A stretch of DNA of 39,622 bases from Lachnospiraceae bacterium (GCA_017623295.1 JAGAPK010000037.1:1-39622), one strand, 5' to 3'. Shown: positions 23,356-32,348, numbered from the stretch's first letter. Numbers and translations are program-made. Notes: generated by a model from the sequence alone, not told the origin.

Positions 23356-25536
23356 TCAATCTTTCCAATAAATTTGTATTACATCACCGCTTCGAATCGG
23401 TTCCATGTACTGTGCCGGTCTGCCATTCAAATTCGTCACAATACCACTTCCCTGCGGCTTCGACAAATCGAAATCGATGTACTGGAATACATCTACATAA
23501 ACATATTCCGTTTTGCCCTCTAAGCGAATCGGACTACCATTAACGGTAACCTGTATCGTCAACGGAATGCCACTTGCAGCCTCTGTTTTTTCTTCGGTTG
23601 CATTTTCTTCCGTTACTTCATCTTCTTCCGTCAATGCATTTTCTTTCATTATCGCATTTTCTTCCGACTGTGTACCTTCCGTGTCCAGATTCCGTTCTTC
23701 TGCTCCATCATCTTCCGGCAGGTTCTCAAAAGTATCCGGTGTACCATCTCCGTAAATCGCACGGTCGGACAACTGTAACTCTTCCATCGTCCATACAACA
23801 GAGAAATTCTCATACACTTTCGTATTCATATCTGCCAGTTTATTATTGACGTAGATATTCATGTCTTCCTTGATAATTACGTCCATAAACTCTGCAATCT
23901 GTCTGACGGTATAGTAATTCAGGAATTCAATATTGTCATTTTCCTGAATGCTATAATAACCGGATTGTAATTGTCCGTTTACCATTGCAAACTGCGGCAG
24001 TTCCACTTTTTTCTCATTTACTTCAACGCTCATGGTTGCGCCATACTCCGGAAGCTGATTAATATCCATCGTTGCCGGAGCACCCGCTGTCGATTCTACT
24101 ACTTTGATATTATCATTCGCATGTACTGCCGTATAAATATCTGCTTCCTGACCGTTGACGGTAATAACGGCTGACTCACCCAGCGCGCCTCTTGTGATAC
24201 GCTGCTTGCCATTCACCAAATAATTCAGTTCCTTACCTCGTTTCGGGAAAAGACCTTCATTGGAAAATTCTGCCTGCATGGCTGCATCAACAACTGCCAG
24301 TTTATTGTTATCATAAAGCTTAATTCTCTGTTCGTTAAAATATACAAAAATAAAGTTGTTGCTCTGTTCATAAAACGTCAGACAGATACCTATCGGCGTT
24401 ACCATCAATGAATCTTTCTTCGCATCTTCCTGCAAAAATTCTATCTTTTGCATTACTTCTTCGCCACGCACAGCAACTCTTTCTTTCTGAATGCCAAGTT
24501 CTTCTGCCAAAGCATCTGTATATCCCGGCATTTTGCCGCCACCACCAACAACAAAGACCGCACTGACTGATTTATCACCGTTTAGTTCTTTGATTTTATC
24601 GGCAACCTGCTTTGTCATATCTTTGATAATCGGCTCTACCACATTACTGATTTCTTCACTGGAAATCGTCTGTGATAATCCCATAATATCTTTATATTCT
24701 ACGGTTTCTTTCACACCGGCTTCACGCTTAATGTTTTCTGCTGTTCCAAAATCAACCAGACAGTGTCTCGCAATGACTTCGGTAAGCGAATCACCTGCAA
24801 CCGGAATCATGCCGTAAGCAACAATACTGCCGTCTTTTGTAATGGAAATATCCGATGTTCCTGCACCTACATCCACAAGCGCAATATTCAACATGCGGTA
24901 CATTTCCGGAATTGCCACCTGAATTGCCGCAATTGGCTCCAATGTCAGATTTGCCACTTCCAGTCCAGCAATCTCAACTGCCTTATGTAAGCCATCTACT
25001 ACATCATCCGGCAGGAAGGTTGCAATAATATCTGCCCCGATAACTTTTGCCTTATGGCCTTCCAGATTCCCCATCGGATAATGATTCATATAGTAACGTA
25101 CCACAGAATAACCTACACAGTAGAATTTTATCTCGGTATCATTCGTTTCCAAAAATTCCTGATACGCTTTCTCTACACCCATAGAATCCAGTGCATAGAT
25201 ATCTTCTCCTGTTACTTCTTTTTCACTGCCAAATTCATATTCCACGCTGGTAGTTACGGTACGAAGCACACGTCCCGCCGCTGCAATACAGACATCTTTT
25301 AATGGTCTGCCTATTTGGGTTTCCAGTGTATTCTTCACTTCATTAATGGTATTACCAACCTTATGAATGTCATGAATTTGACCATCCAGCATGGCTCTTG
25401 TTTCATGTTCCTTGATACACTGTGCAACAACATGAAAACGTTCGCCGATACGATAACCAACCGTACCAACGATGCTTCTCGTTCCGATATCCAAACCAAA
25501 TACTAATTGTCCCGGTAATTTCATCATCTCTGACAC
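23356..25536 (-). CDS. FtsA/PilM-like actin-fold ATPase with beta-grasp-like C-terminal units
   Basis: This 726-residue protein has an FtsA-type ASKHA ATPase core at about 11-395: phosphate-1 loop FGLDIGTRS (13-21), phosphate-2 loop VDVGAGTSDIS (221-231) and adenosine motif VVGGGGKMPG (329-338). The remaining 330 residues are not FtsA-like. They contain at least three segments of the form V-x-VNG ... GD/ND-x-I-x-I: around 438-480, 503-540 and 663-725, plus a highly acidic linker at 603-652. These resemble small ubiquitin-like (beta-grasp) units. There is no FtsA membrane-targeting amphipathic tail. The GTG at 25536 has GGGGGA 6 bases upstream and overlaps coaE by 13 bases. A cell-division or envelope scaffold role is an inference. 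Confidence 0.8.
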   Translation of the reverse strand: MSEMMKLPGQLVFGLDIGTRSIVGTVGYRIGERFHVVAQCIKEHETRAMLDGQIHDIHKVGNTINEVKNTLETQIGRPLKDVCIAAAGRVLRTVTTSVEYEFGSEKEVTGEDIYALDSMGVEKAYQEFLETNDTEIKFYCVGYSVVRYYMNHYPMGNLEGHKAKVIGADIIATFLPDDVVDGLHKAVEIAGLEVANLTLEPIAAIQVAIPEMYRMLNIALVDVGAGTSDISITKDGSIVAYGMIPVAGDSLTEVIARHCLVDFGTAENIKREAGVKETVEYKDIMGLSQTISSEEISNVVEPIIKDMTKQVADKIKELNGDKSVSAVFVVGGGGKMPGYTDALAEELGIQKERVAVRGEEVMQKIEFLQEDAKKDSLMVTPIGICLTFYEQSNNFIFVYFNEQRIKLYDNNKLAVVDAAMQAEFSNEGLFPKRGKELNYLVNGKQRITRGALGESAVITVNGQEADIYTAVHANDNIKVVESTAGAPATMDINQLPEYGATMSVEVNEKKVELPQFAMVNGQLQSGYYSIQENDNIEFLNYYTVRQIAEFMDVIIKEDMNIYVNNKLADMNTKVYENFSVVWTMEELQLSDRAIYGDGTPDTFENLPEDDGAEERNLDTEGTQSEENAIMKENALTEEDEVTEENATEEKTEAASGIPLTIQVTVNGSPIRLEGKTEYVYVDVFQYIDFDLSKPQGSGIVTNLNGRPAQYMEPIRSGDVIQIYWKD

Positions 25537-26129
25537 AAATAGTCCCCCAATTTCTCATCAATTTGTTTATGGGCATCCTCTAACCTGCCACTGTTATCAA
25601 TCACAACCTTGCAATGCTGTCTGAACACTTCTTCTGTCAGCTGTTTTTGCAAAATCTGATCTATTTTTTCATCCGAATATGCTCTGGATGCTTTCAGCCG
25701 TTCCCGTCTGATTTCTGTTTTGGTATAAATATACCAAAGTTCATCTACAATCTGTCCATATCCATCTTCAATCAGAAGTGCAGCCTCAATAAAAAGAAAA
25801 TCCAACTTTCCTTCTGCCTTCCGATCTGCAATTTCCTGTACGATAAATTCTTTTACCGCCGGATGCACAATGGCATTGACCTTCTCAAGCACATCTTTAT
25901 CCGCAAAAATTTTCTCTGCCATCTTTGCTTTCTGAATGGTTCTGTCAGGATTTAAAATATCTTCCCCTAACAATGCAACCAACTCATCATGGCACTTCTG
26001 TCCCGGTTCTTCAACCTGATGTGCAACCTTATCTGCCAGAATTATCTGACAATTATAATGCTCCTTTATATATGCTAAAATCTCTGATTTTCCGGCACCT
26101 ACACCACCAGTAATTCCAATGACTCTCAT
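25524..26129 (-). CDS. coaE: Dephospho-CoA kinase
   Basis: It performs the last step of coenzyme A synthesis, phosphorylating the 3'-hydroxyl of dephospho-CoA. The 201-residue P-loop kinase starts MRVIGITGGVGAGKSEI, with Walker A GGVGAGKS at 8-15, and carries the family segments ILADKVAHQ, NAIVHPAVKEF and FIEAALLIEDG, with the expected length. It sits 30 bases after polA, a common Firmicutes pairing, and its end overlaps the GTG start of the FtsA-like gene by 13 bases, so translation is probably coupled. Nothing unusual was seen. Confidence 0.95.
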   Translation of the reverse strand: MRVIGITGGVGAGKSEILAYIKEHYNCQIILADKVAHQVEEPGQKCHDELVALLGEDILNPDRTIQKAKMAEKIFADKDVLEKVNAIVHPAVKEFIVQEIADRKAEGKLDFLFIEAALLIEDGYGQIVDELWYIYTKTEIRRERLKASRAYSDEKIDQILQKQLTEEVFRQHCKVVIDNSGRLEDAHKQIDEKLGDYLCQR

Positions 26130-26159
26130 ATCATTATCCTATCTGCTTTACATCATATA

Positions 26160-28904
26160 TTATTTGGCATCGTACCAAGTCATTCCGGTGTGCAAATCAA
26201 TTTCCAGTGCTACTGATAATTTTGCTGCTTCCTGCATCTCTTCGGATAAAATCTGTCGGACGATTGCTTCCTCCGCTGCATATGTTTCAATCAGTAGTTC
26301 ATCATGCACCTGTAAAATCAGTCTGGAACGCAAGCCTTCTTTCTTCAATCGCTCCCATACATGAATCATGGCAATCTTAATAATATCTGCCGCTGTTCCC
26401 TGTATCGGAGAGTTCATGGCTACACGTTCACCAAAAGAACGCTGCATAAAATTACTGGAAGACAACTCCGGAATCGGTCTTCTTCTGCCAAACATAGTCG
26501 TTACATAGCCCTGCTCTTTGGCATCTGCTACTAATTTATCCAGAAAAGTCTTAATCCCCGGGTAAGTTGCAAAATACTGTTCAATATATTGTGCCGCTTC
26601 TTTTCTGGAAATACTCAAGTCCTGACTCAGTCCAAAAGAACTGATACCATATACAATACCAAAATTAACTGCTTTCGCATTTCTTCTCTGTAAATCCGTA
26701 ACCTCTTCAAATGGCGTATGGAATACTTTGGATGCTGTAATCCGGTGAATGTCCTCATCCATCTGATAGGCCTCAATCAACTGCTTATCCTCGGACATAT
26801 GCGCCAGAACTCTCAGTTCAATCTGGGAATAATCCGCATCCATGAAAAGGTAACCATCTGCCGGAACAAATACCTTACGAATCCTTCTTCCAAGTTCCAT
26901 ACGCATCGGAATGTTCTGTAAATTCGGCTCTGTGGAACTGATTCTTCCGGTTGCCGTAATTGTCTGGTTAAAAGTGGAATGAATTCGGTTTCCTCCATCA
27001 ATATAAGCCGCCAATCCATCCGCATAGGTTGATTTTAATTTCGCAAGTCCTCGGTATTCCAGAATATCAGATACAATCGGATAATCCGGTGCAAGCTTTT
27101 CTAACACATCTGCCGCTGTGGAATAACCTGTTTTGGTCTTCTTACCACCGGAGATACCCATTTTTTCAAAAAGGATTTCCCCTAATTGTTTCGGTGAATT
27201 AATGTTAAACTGTACACCAGCCTGCTCGTAAATAGACTGCTCAAGCTCAGCAATTCGCCCAGTCAGTGCTTCTCCATACGCCTTCAGTTCGTCCGGGCGC
27301 ACCATCACACCATACTGTTCCATTTCATATAATACCTTAGTTAAAGGCATTTCAATTTCATATAACAGAGAAAGCATTCCCTGTTCTTCTAATTTCTTCT
27401 CTAATACTTCCTGTGCCATTTTACAGACATACGCTTGAAAACAGGCATATTCCATAAATTCCTGTGGTTTTTCTTCTAACACCTTCGCAAGTGCTGCTTT
27501 GCCACAAACCTGTCCTTTGTCTGGCAACATAAGCCCTAAATGCTCACCGGCAATCGCCTCTACATCATAATCATTTTTCAGTGGATTCAATAAATAAGCT
27601 GCCAATAAAATATCAAAATACTTTTTCTCCCGGTATGGCTTCATCACATCCACGCAGGCATCTTCATTCGCAATGCCCTCTTCTGTGCCCGTTTCCGGTT
27701 CCATATCGGCTTCTATCATATCATAAATCTGCTTAATATCACAAACAGCAAGTTTACATAACTCATTTTGTATTAAAGCAACCAATTTATCTTTCAAATA
27801 AGCTTTGGTTACAAATCCCTGACATGGAATAAAATATATTTCCTTTTCTTCCAGCGCAAGGGAAATTCCCACAAAATTCTCTTCTTCTTTTCCATCCCGC
27901 AGAATAGAAAGTCCAAGCAAATAGCCTTCACTGCTGTTGTTACAGATTTCTTCTGCCTTCGCAAAAATTTCCTCTACCTGTGAAAAATCCTCTATCGTCT
28001 TAAAGTATTCCGTCTGACTGTTTGAAACAACCGCATCTTTTTCGAAACGTGACATAAAATTCTTAAATTCCAACTGCTTGCATAAAACATAGGCTTCTTC
28101 CGTATAGAAGTTTCCTACTTTAGCCTGTTCAAAAGAAAAATCAATATCACTCTCTACATTGATTGTCGCCAAAACTTTACTTAAATCAGCCAGTTCTTTA
28201 TTGTTGATTAACGATTCTTTTACCGCTTTCTTGGTGACTTCATCAATTCTTGCATATATATTTTCCAACGAACCAAAATTGACCATCAATTCGGTTGCTG
28301 TTTTCTCTCCTACCTTTGGCACACCCGGAATGTTGTCGGCAGTATCTCCCATCAAAGCTTTTAAATCAATAAACTGTACCGGATTGACCTGATACTTCGC
28401 TTCCACATCGGCTGCATAATAATCTTCGATTTCTGTTTTGCCGCCTTTCGTTTTCGGAATACGGATTTTAATATGCTCTGATGCAATCTGCAATAAATCC
28501 CTGTCACCGGAAACCAGTGCGACTTCCATTCCTTCTTTCTCACCACGTTTTGCTATGGTTCCCAGAATATCGTCTGCCTCTAAACCCGGCTTTTCCATAA
28601 TGCAGATACCCATTGCCTGTAACATCTGCTTCATCACAGGCACCTGTTGCCGCAATTCCTCCGGCATAGGTTTTCTTGTACCTTTGTATTCTTTGTATAT
28701 TTCATGTCGGAACGTTGGCGCATGTACATCAAATGCTACGGTCAGAAAATCCGGTTTCTCTTCTTCCAGAATTTTAAACATAATATTCAAAAAACCATAT
28801 ACCGCATTTGTATGAAGTCCCTGACTATTCGTCAAATCCGGCACACCATAAAAAGCTCTATTCAAAATACTGTGTCCATCAATTAAAACCAGTTTCTGAC
28901 TCAT
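26160..28904 (-). CDS. polA: DNA polymerase I
   Basis: This is the 914-residue repair and primer-replacing polymerase. Residues 1-290 are the 5'-nuclease domain (LIDGHSILNRAFYG, LEADDILGTIA, SGDRDLLQI, GDTADNIPGVPKVG). Residues about 300-500 hold the 3'-5' exonuclease fold without the DxE metal motif, so proofreading is probably absent, as in several Gram-positive Pol I enzymes. The polymerase domain has motif A DADYSQIELR (689-698), motif B RRNAKAVNFGIVYGIS (740-755) and motif C VHDE (866-869). An acidic insert at 399-418 lies in the dead exonuclease region. It starts the polA-coaE-FtsA-like-MBL series, 30 bases after a small zinc-finger gene. Confidence 0.97.
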   Translation of the reverse strand: MSQKLVLIDGHSILNRAFYGVPDLTNSQGLHTNAVYGFLNIMFKILEEEKPDFLTVAFDVHAPTFRHEIYKEYKGTRKPMPEELRQQVPVMKQMLQAMGICIMEKPGLEADDILGTIAKRGEKEGMEVALVSGDRDLLQIASEHIKIRIPKTKGGKTEIEDYYAADVEAKYQVNPVQFIDLKALMGDTADNIPGVPKVGEKTATELMVNFGSLENIYARIDEVTKKAVKESLINNKELADLSKVLATINVESDIDFSFEQAKVGNFYTEEAYVLCKQLEFKNFMSRFEKDAVVSNSQTEYFKTIEDFSQVEEIFAKAEEICNNSSEGYLLGLSILRDGKEEENFVGISLALEEKEIYFIPCQGFVTKAYLKDKLVALIQNELCKLAVCDIKQIYDMIEADMEPETGTEEGIANEDACVDVMKPYREKKYFDILLAAYLLNPLKNDYDVEAIAGEHLGLMLPDKGQVCGKAALAKVLEEKPQEFMEYACFQAYVCKMAQEVLEKKLEEQGMLSLLYEIEMPLTKVLYEMEQYGVMVRPDELKAYGEALTGRIAELEQSIYEQAGVQFNINSPKQLGEILFEKMGISGGKKTKTGYSTAADVLEKLAPDYPIVSDILEYRGLAKLKSTYADGLAAYIDGGNRIHSTFNQTITATGRISSTEPNLQNIPMRMELGRRIRKVFVPADGYLFMDADYSQIELRVLAHMSEDKQLIEAYQMDEDIHRITASKVFHTPFEEVTDLQRRNAKAVNFGIVYGISSFGLSQDLSISRKEAAQYIEQYFATYPGIKTFLDKLVADAKEQGYVTTMFGRRRPIPELSSSNFMQRSFGERVAMNSPIQGTAADIIKIAMIHVWERLKKEGLRSRLILQVHDELLIETYAAEEAIVRQILSEEMQEAAKLSVALEIDLHTGMTWYDAK

Positions 28905-28934
28905 GGTATCAAATACCCTTTCTACAACAATTTT

Positions 28935-29258
28935 TTATAATTTAAACACAATCAGAATTGCAACCAATATCATAACTGCTACTGCCACTTCCAGACAAAT
29001 CAGTGTGTGTTGTAATCCCCTGTGCACTTTTATCCGAGAGTTCGCATTACTCAGTTTTTCTGATAAAGCACTCTGCAAGTTAAAATTATTTCCCTCTTCC
29101 AGACGCTCCATACCTTCTGCCACCAGAAATTGAATAGAAAGTTCTTCTTTACATTCCGGACACTGTTCGATGTGCTCAACAAACTCTTCTAATTTTTTCC
29201 CTTCCAGCGCATCCTGCAAAAATAAGGGAATCATTTTCTCCGTTTCTTTGCAATTCAT
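28935..29258 (-). CDS. Anti-sigma-factor-like zinc-finger membrane protein
   Basis: This 107-residue protein has an N-terminal ZAS-type zinc finger (MNCKETEKMIPLFLQDAL, then H29, C33 and C36 in HIEQCPEC), a linker, and one hydrophobic segment at about 86-105 ending in a very short tail. This layout matches membrane anti-sigma factors that hold an ECF sigma factor at the membrane. Here no sigma-factor gene is adjacent and there is almost no outer domain. The ATG follows GGAGGATAA and has its own promoter, and polA starts 30 bases downstream, so the two probably share a transcript. A regulatory role is inferred from family architecture only. Confidence 0.75.
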   Translation of the reverse strand: MNCKETEKMIPLFLQDALEGKKLEEFVEHIEQCPECKEELSIQFLVAEGMERLEEGNNFNLQSALSEKLSNANSRIKVHRGLQHTLICLEVAVAVMILVAILIVFKL

Positions 29259-29310
29259 ATTTATCCTCCGGCATAAATCTGCCTTTTCAAATGAAACCCA
29301 TACAGTGTTT

Positions 29311-29339
29311 ATTATATACTATAATGCTATCCATTGCAA
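29311..29339 (-). promoter_or_regulatory. Promoter upstream of the zinc-finger gene and polA
   Basis: On the minus strand TTGCAA (29339-29334) and TATAAT (29316-29311) are separated by 17 bases, placing a start about 50 bases upstream of the zinc-finger ATG. No other obvious promoter precedes polA, so this may drive the whole series. Confidence 0.65.
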
Positions 29340-29367
29340 AGTCTATCTCTCAAAATGCGATTCAAAA

Positions 29368-29395
29368 AATGGCACTCCGTTTCCGAAATGCCATT
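29368..29395 (-). terminator. Terminator of the GH25 lysozyme gene
   Basis: On the minus strand AATGGCA pairs with TGCCATT around a 14-base loop, and a run of T (TTTTTTG, partly shared with the stem end) follows. It is 38 bases after the lysozyme stop codon and just upstream of the next promoter. Confidence 0.7.
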
Positions 29396-29432
29396 CCATC
29401 TTTTATACTCTATATTTGCGCCATGCTGCTAA

Positions 29433-30743
29433 CTATTCTGCAACTACTTCTGCGCTTCCGGTTGCTGTTCCTTCTGCCGTTTCGGCTGCCTGCTGTGGGG
29501 TTTCAACCGGAACCGGTGTTGCAACACCCTGCTTGTCCGTTGTATAAAGCACACCGTCAATCGTTACTTCACTGCTTCTTATAAGCGCACCTGTCGCATC
29601 ATAATAGTACTGTTTACCATCCGGTTTCGTTACCAATCCGGTCTGCATTACTCCGTTGTCTGCAAAATAGTAATCCTGACCTTCAATCGTAACATCACTG
29701 ACTAACATATGACCATCTTTGGTTGCCAGGAAATACTTACCTGTTTCATCCTCAAACCAACCATGTACCATTGCTCCGGTGTCCGGTGCATAATAATATT
29801 TTTTATCCTCTACGGTTACCCATCCACCTGTTCTTACACCATTGCCGTCGAAGTAATAGTTCTGACCGTCTAATGCAACCTGTCCTCTTGCTACGCTGCC
29901 ATCTGCGGTTAAATAATATGTACCGCTTTCATCTGCAAACCAACAATTTCTCTGTAAATATCCGTTGGCATCCAGATAATATCTTGTGTCATTATAGGCT
30001 ACCCAGCCACGCTGCATTTTATAGCCCGCAAAAAACATGGTCTGACCGTTTCTGTCCACAAAACCATCTGAAACAATCAAAGAAGAATAATCCTTGAACT
30101 GATAGTTAATATCAACTCTTGTACCAACACCGGAAACACTTCCATGAGAAGAACTTTGCCAGAAGGAAGCACCTTCATATTCCAGATTATCTGCATACTG
30201 TGCTACCCATTTGTCATAACCAACATTTCCGATTCTCTGATTAAACCAGTTTTTGTTGGAATATACCATCGGATAATAGCCGGCAGATGCAATTGTCGAG
30301 CAGAAAGTATTAATCATTGCCTGAAGCTGTTCCTGTGACAAGCCTCTCTGACAGGAATCTTCTATATCATAAACTACCGGATAAGATACGGTATAATTAG
30401 AAAGCCATTCTAACATCAGATTTGCTTCGTTCTGTGCCTGTTCAACATTTGTTGCATAAGAATAAATATAAACACCAACTTTTAATCCTGCATTCTGCGC
30501 TCCACGCATATTTGCATCAAAATATGGGTCCACACCGGATTTCGTACTGCCTGCTTTAATAAAAGCAAATGATATTCCTGAAGATGCAACACTGTTCCAA
30601 TCAATCGCACCATTGTGTTTCGAAACATCTATTCCTTTCGCTATTGCGTTGCCTGCGTTTGCCGCCTGCGCATAGTTTACCGGAGCCATAGCCATAATAC
30701 CGGCAAGAGCCAAGGCTAAAGCCTTTTTCCAAAATTTCATCAT
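29433..30743 (-). CDS. Secreted GH25 lysozyme with cell-wall-binding repeats
   Basis: This 436-residue exported muramidase should cleave the MurNAc-GlcNAc bond of peptidoglycan. Residues 1-28 form a signal peptide (MMKFWKK, hydrophobic core, VNYAQAA-N cleavage region). The GH25 barrel spans about 33-225, with GIDVSKHNG (D39), the catalytic pair D126 and E128 in VVYDIED, WQ at 195-196 and D211. Residues about 228-410 contain eight or so repeats of the CW_binding type (G-W/Q-x(n)-Y-Y-Y/F-x-G/D-x-N/D-G), an aromatic solenoid that usually binds wall polymers. The tail is Ala/Glu/Thr-rich. Two ATGs are adjacent (30743 and 30740) behind GGGGAG. A terminator follows, so it is monocistronic. No phage genes are nearby, which suggests a housekeeping autolysin. 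Confidence 0.92.
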   Translation of the reverse strand: MMKFWKKALALALAGIMAMAPVNYAQAANAGNAIAKGIDVSKHNGAIDWNSVASSGISFAFIKAGSTKSGVDPYFDANMRGAQNAGLKVGVYIYSYATNVEQAQNEANLMLEWLSNYTVSYPVVYDIEDSCQRGLSQEQLQAMINTFCSTIASAGYYPMVYSNKNWFNQRIGNVGYDKWVAQYADNLEYEGASFWQSSSHGSVSGVGTRVDINYQFKDYSSLIVSDGFVDRNGQTMFFAGYKMQRGWVAYNDTRYYLDANGYLQRNCWFADESGTYYLTADGSVARGQVALDGQNYYFDGNGVRTGGWVTVEDKKYYYAPDTGAMVHGWFEDETGKYFLATKDGHMLVSDVTIEGQDYYFADNGVMQTGLVTKPDGKQYYYDATGALIRSSEVTIDGVLYTTDKQGVATPVPVETPQQAAETAEGTATGSAEVVAE

Positions 30744-30840
30744 TTGTTTTTCTCCCCTAGTTTCAGTCTGTAATTATTACAAAATTATTGCAATTTTTAA
30801 CAAATATATCATATTTTTAATATTTTGTATATAATCCGAC

Positions 30841-30878
30841 AAAAATTTGCATTGGAAATAGCTGGGAAAAATTTGCAT
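30841..30878. repeat. Pair of 12-base direct repeats in the lysozyme/tRNA-Leu divergent region
   Basis: AAAAATTTGCAT occurs at 30841-30852 and again at 30867-30878, 26 bases apart centre to centre, close to two and a half helical turns. Both lie upstream of the lysozyme gene and just ahead of the tRNA promoter. They may be activator or repressor half-sites, or simple AT-rich chance. Confidence 0.4.
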
Positions 30879-30898
30879 AAATTTTCTTGCAAAATTAC

Positions 30899-30927
30899 TT
30901 GCCAACCGAATCCAGTTATGATATTAT
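30899..30927 (+). promoter_or_regulatory. Promoter of tRNA-Leu
   Basis: TTGCCA (30899-30904) and TATTAT (30922-30927) are separated by 17 bases. The tRNA begins 21 bases after the -10 box, leaving a short 5' leader for RNase P to remove. GC-rich sequence begins right after, at the tRNA. Confidence 0.65.
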
Positions 30928-30947
30928 ATAACTCGGTTGTTGGAAAC

Positions 30948-31030
30948 GCCGGCGTGTCGGAATGGCAGACGAGGCAGACTCAAAATCTGTTGTGGGCAAC
31001 CACGTATGGGTTCAAGTCCCATCGCCGGCA
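30948..31030 (+). tRNA. tRNA-Leu, anticodon CAA
   Basis: This is an 83-base class II tRNA. The acceptor arms GCCGGCG and CGCCGGC pair perfectly, with discriminator A at 31030. The anticodon stem GCAGA/TCTGT encloses loop CTCAAAA, giving anticodon CAA and reading UUG leucine codons. The long variable arm has stem GTGG/CCAC around GCAA, as expected for leucine. The T arm contains GGGTTCAAGTCCC. CCA is not encoded. It has its own promoter and terminator. Confidence 0.95.
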
Positions 31031-31034
31031 TTAT

Positions 31035-31070
31035 AAAAAAAGAGAAGCACTTTCGTGATTCTCTTTTTTT
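31035..31070. terminator. Bidirectional terminator between tRNA-Leu and lysA
   Basis: AAAAAAAGAGAA and TTCTCTTTTTTT flank a CAC/GTG inner stem with a TTTC loop. Either strand has a run of T after the stem, so it ends both the tRNA transcript and the convergent lysA transcript, whose stop codon is 6 bases away. Confidence 0.85.
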
Positions 31071-31076
31071 ATGCTC

Positions 31077-32348
31077 TTAAAACTCAATTTTATTGAAAAC
31101 ATCAAAGCAATCTAAGGTTGCAAAATAATCCTTTGGTGTTTCTGCACGTCTGATTAACTGTACGCTTCCATCCTCTTTTAATAAAAGCTCTGCAGATTTT
31201 AATTTACCATTGTAATTATAACCCATTGCATAACCGTGTGCTCCGGTATCGTGAATTGCCAGATAATCTCCCATTTCAATTTCTGGAAGCATTCTGTCTA
31301 CGGCAAATTTATCATTGTTTTCACACAAAGAACCGGTAACATCATATTTATGATCGCAAGGTGCATCTTCTTTACCAAGTACAGTAATATGATGATATGC
31401 GCCATACATCGCCGGACGCATTAAATTAACAGCACAGGCATCTACACCAATGTACTCTTTATGTGTATGCTTCTCATGAATTGCTTTTGTGATAACCTCA
31501 CCATAAGGTCCCATCATGAAACGTCCCATTTCTGTATAAATAGCAACATCACCCATTCCAGCCGGAACAAGTACCTCTTCATATACTTTACGAACGCCTT
31601 CACCAATCACGCGAATATCATTTGGCTCCTGATCCGGTGTATATGGAATACCAACACCACCGGAAAGATTGATGAACTCAATATTTGCACCAGTTTTTTC
31701 TTTCAACTGAACTGCTACTTCGAAGAGCTGTTTTGCAAGCTGTGGATAATATTCATTTGTAACGGTATTACTTGCTAAAAATGCATGGATACCGAAATGT
31801 TTTACCCCTTTTTCTTTCATAATACGGAATCCTTCAAACAACTGCTCTGTTGTAAAACCGTATTTTGCATCCCCCGGATTATCCATAATTCCATTACTCA
31901 TCTGGAAAACACCGCCCGGATTGTAACGGCAGCTCATTGTTTCCGGTAATTTACCAAGAATTCCTTCCACAAAATCAATATGAGTAATATCATCCAGATT
32001 GATAATAGCACCTACTTTTGCAGCATATGCATAATCTTCTGCCGGAGTATCATTGGAAGAAAACATAATATCATGTCCGTTGATACCAAGTGCATTACTA
32101 AGCATCAATTCTGTTAAAGAAGAGCAGTCACAGCCACAGCCATACTCATGAAGAATATTGATCAAAAATGGGTTTGGTGTTGCTTTTACTGCAAAATATT
32201 CTTTAAAACCTTTATTCCAGGAAAAAGCCTCTTTTACAGCTTTCGCATTCTCTCTGATTCCTTTTTCGTCATAGATATGAAAAGGTGTTGGATATGTTTT
32301 TACGATTTCCTCAATCATTTCCTTTGTCACAAATGGTACTTTTTTCAT
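31077..32348 (-). CDS. lysA: Diaminopimelate decarboxylase
   Basis: It removes the D-carboxyl of meso-diaminopimelate to give lysine, the last step of lysine synthesis. This 423-residue PLP enzyme of the alanine-racemase-fold group IV carries the PLP lysine K55 in YFAVKATPNP. The glycine-rich phosphate loop is NLSGGVGIPY, and C342-E343 in GSLCENND supply the substrate-site residues of the other subunit. GAHGYAMGYNYNG is near the end. The spacing FAVKATPNP and C-E-N-N-D are seen in the clostridial LysA branch; related carboxynorspermidine decarboxylases are less likely. GGAGGAG precedes the ATG. A palindrome lies about 100 bases upstream. It is monocistronic, with a terminator just past the stop. 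Confidence 0.9.
   Translation of the reverse strand: MKKVPFVTKEMIEEIVKTYPTPFHIYDEKGIRENAKAVKEAFSWNKGFKEYFAVKATPNPFLINILHEYGCGCDCSSLTELMLSNALGINGHDIMFSSNDTPAEDYAYAAKVGAIINLDDITHIDFVEGILGKLPETMSCRYNPGGVFQMSNGIMDNPGDAKYGFTTEQLFEGFRIMKEKGVKHFGIHAFLASNTVTNEYYPQLAKQLFEVAVQLKEKTGANIEFINLSGGVGIPYTPDQEPNDIRVIGEGVRKVYEEVLVPAGMGDVAIYTEMGRFMMGPYGEVITKAIHEKHTHKEYIGVDACAVNLMRPAMYGAYHHITVLGKEDAPCDHKYDVTGSLCENNDKFAVDRMLPEIEMGDYLAIHDTGAHGYAMGYNYNGKLKSAELLLKEDGSVQLIRRAETPKDYFATLDCFDVFNKIEF

Noticed and set aside
29433-30743. Lysozyme as a prophage endolysin
   Set aside because: It has a signal peptide, its own terminator and no holin or phage genes nearby, so a host autolysin is more likely.
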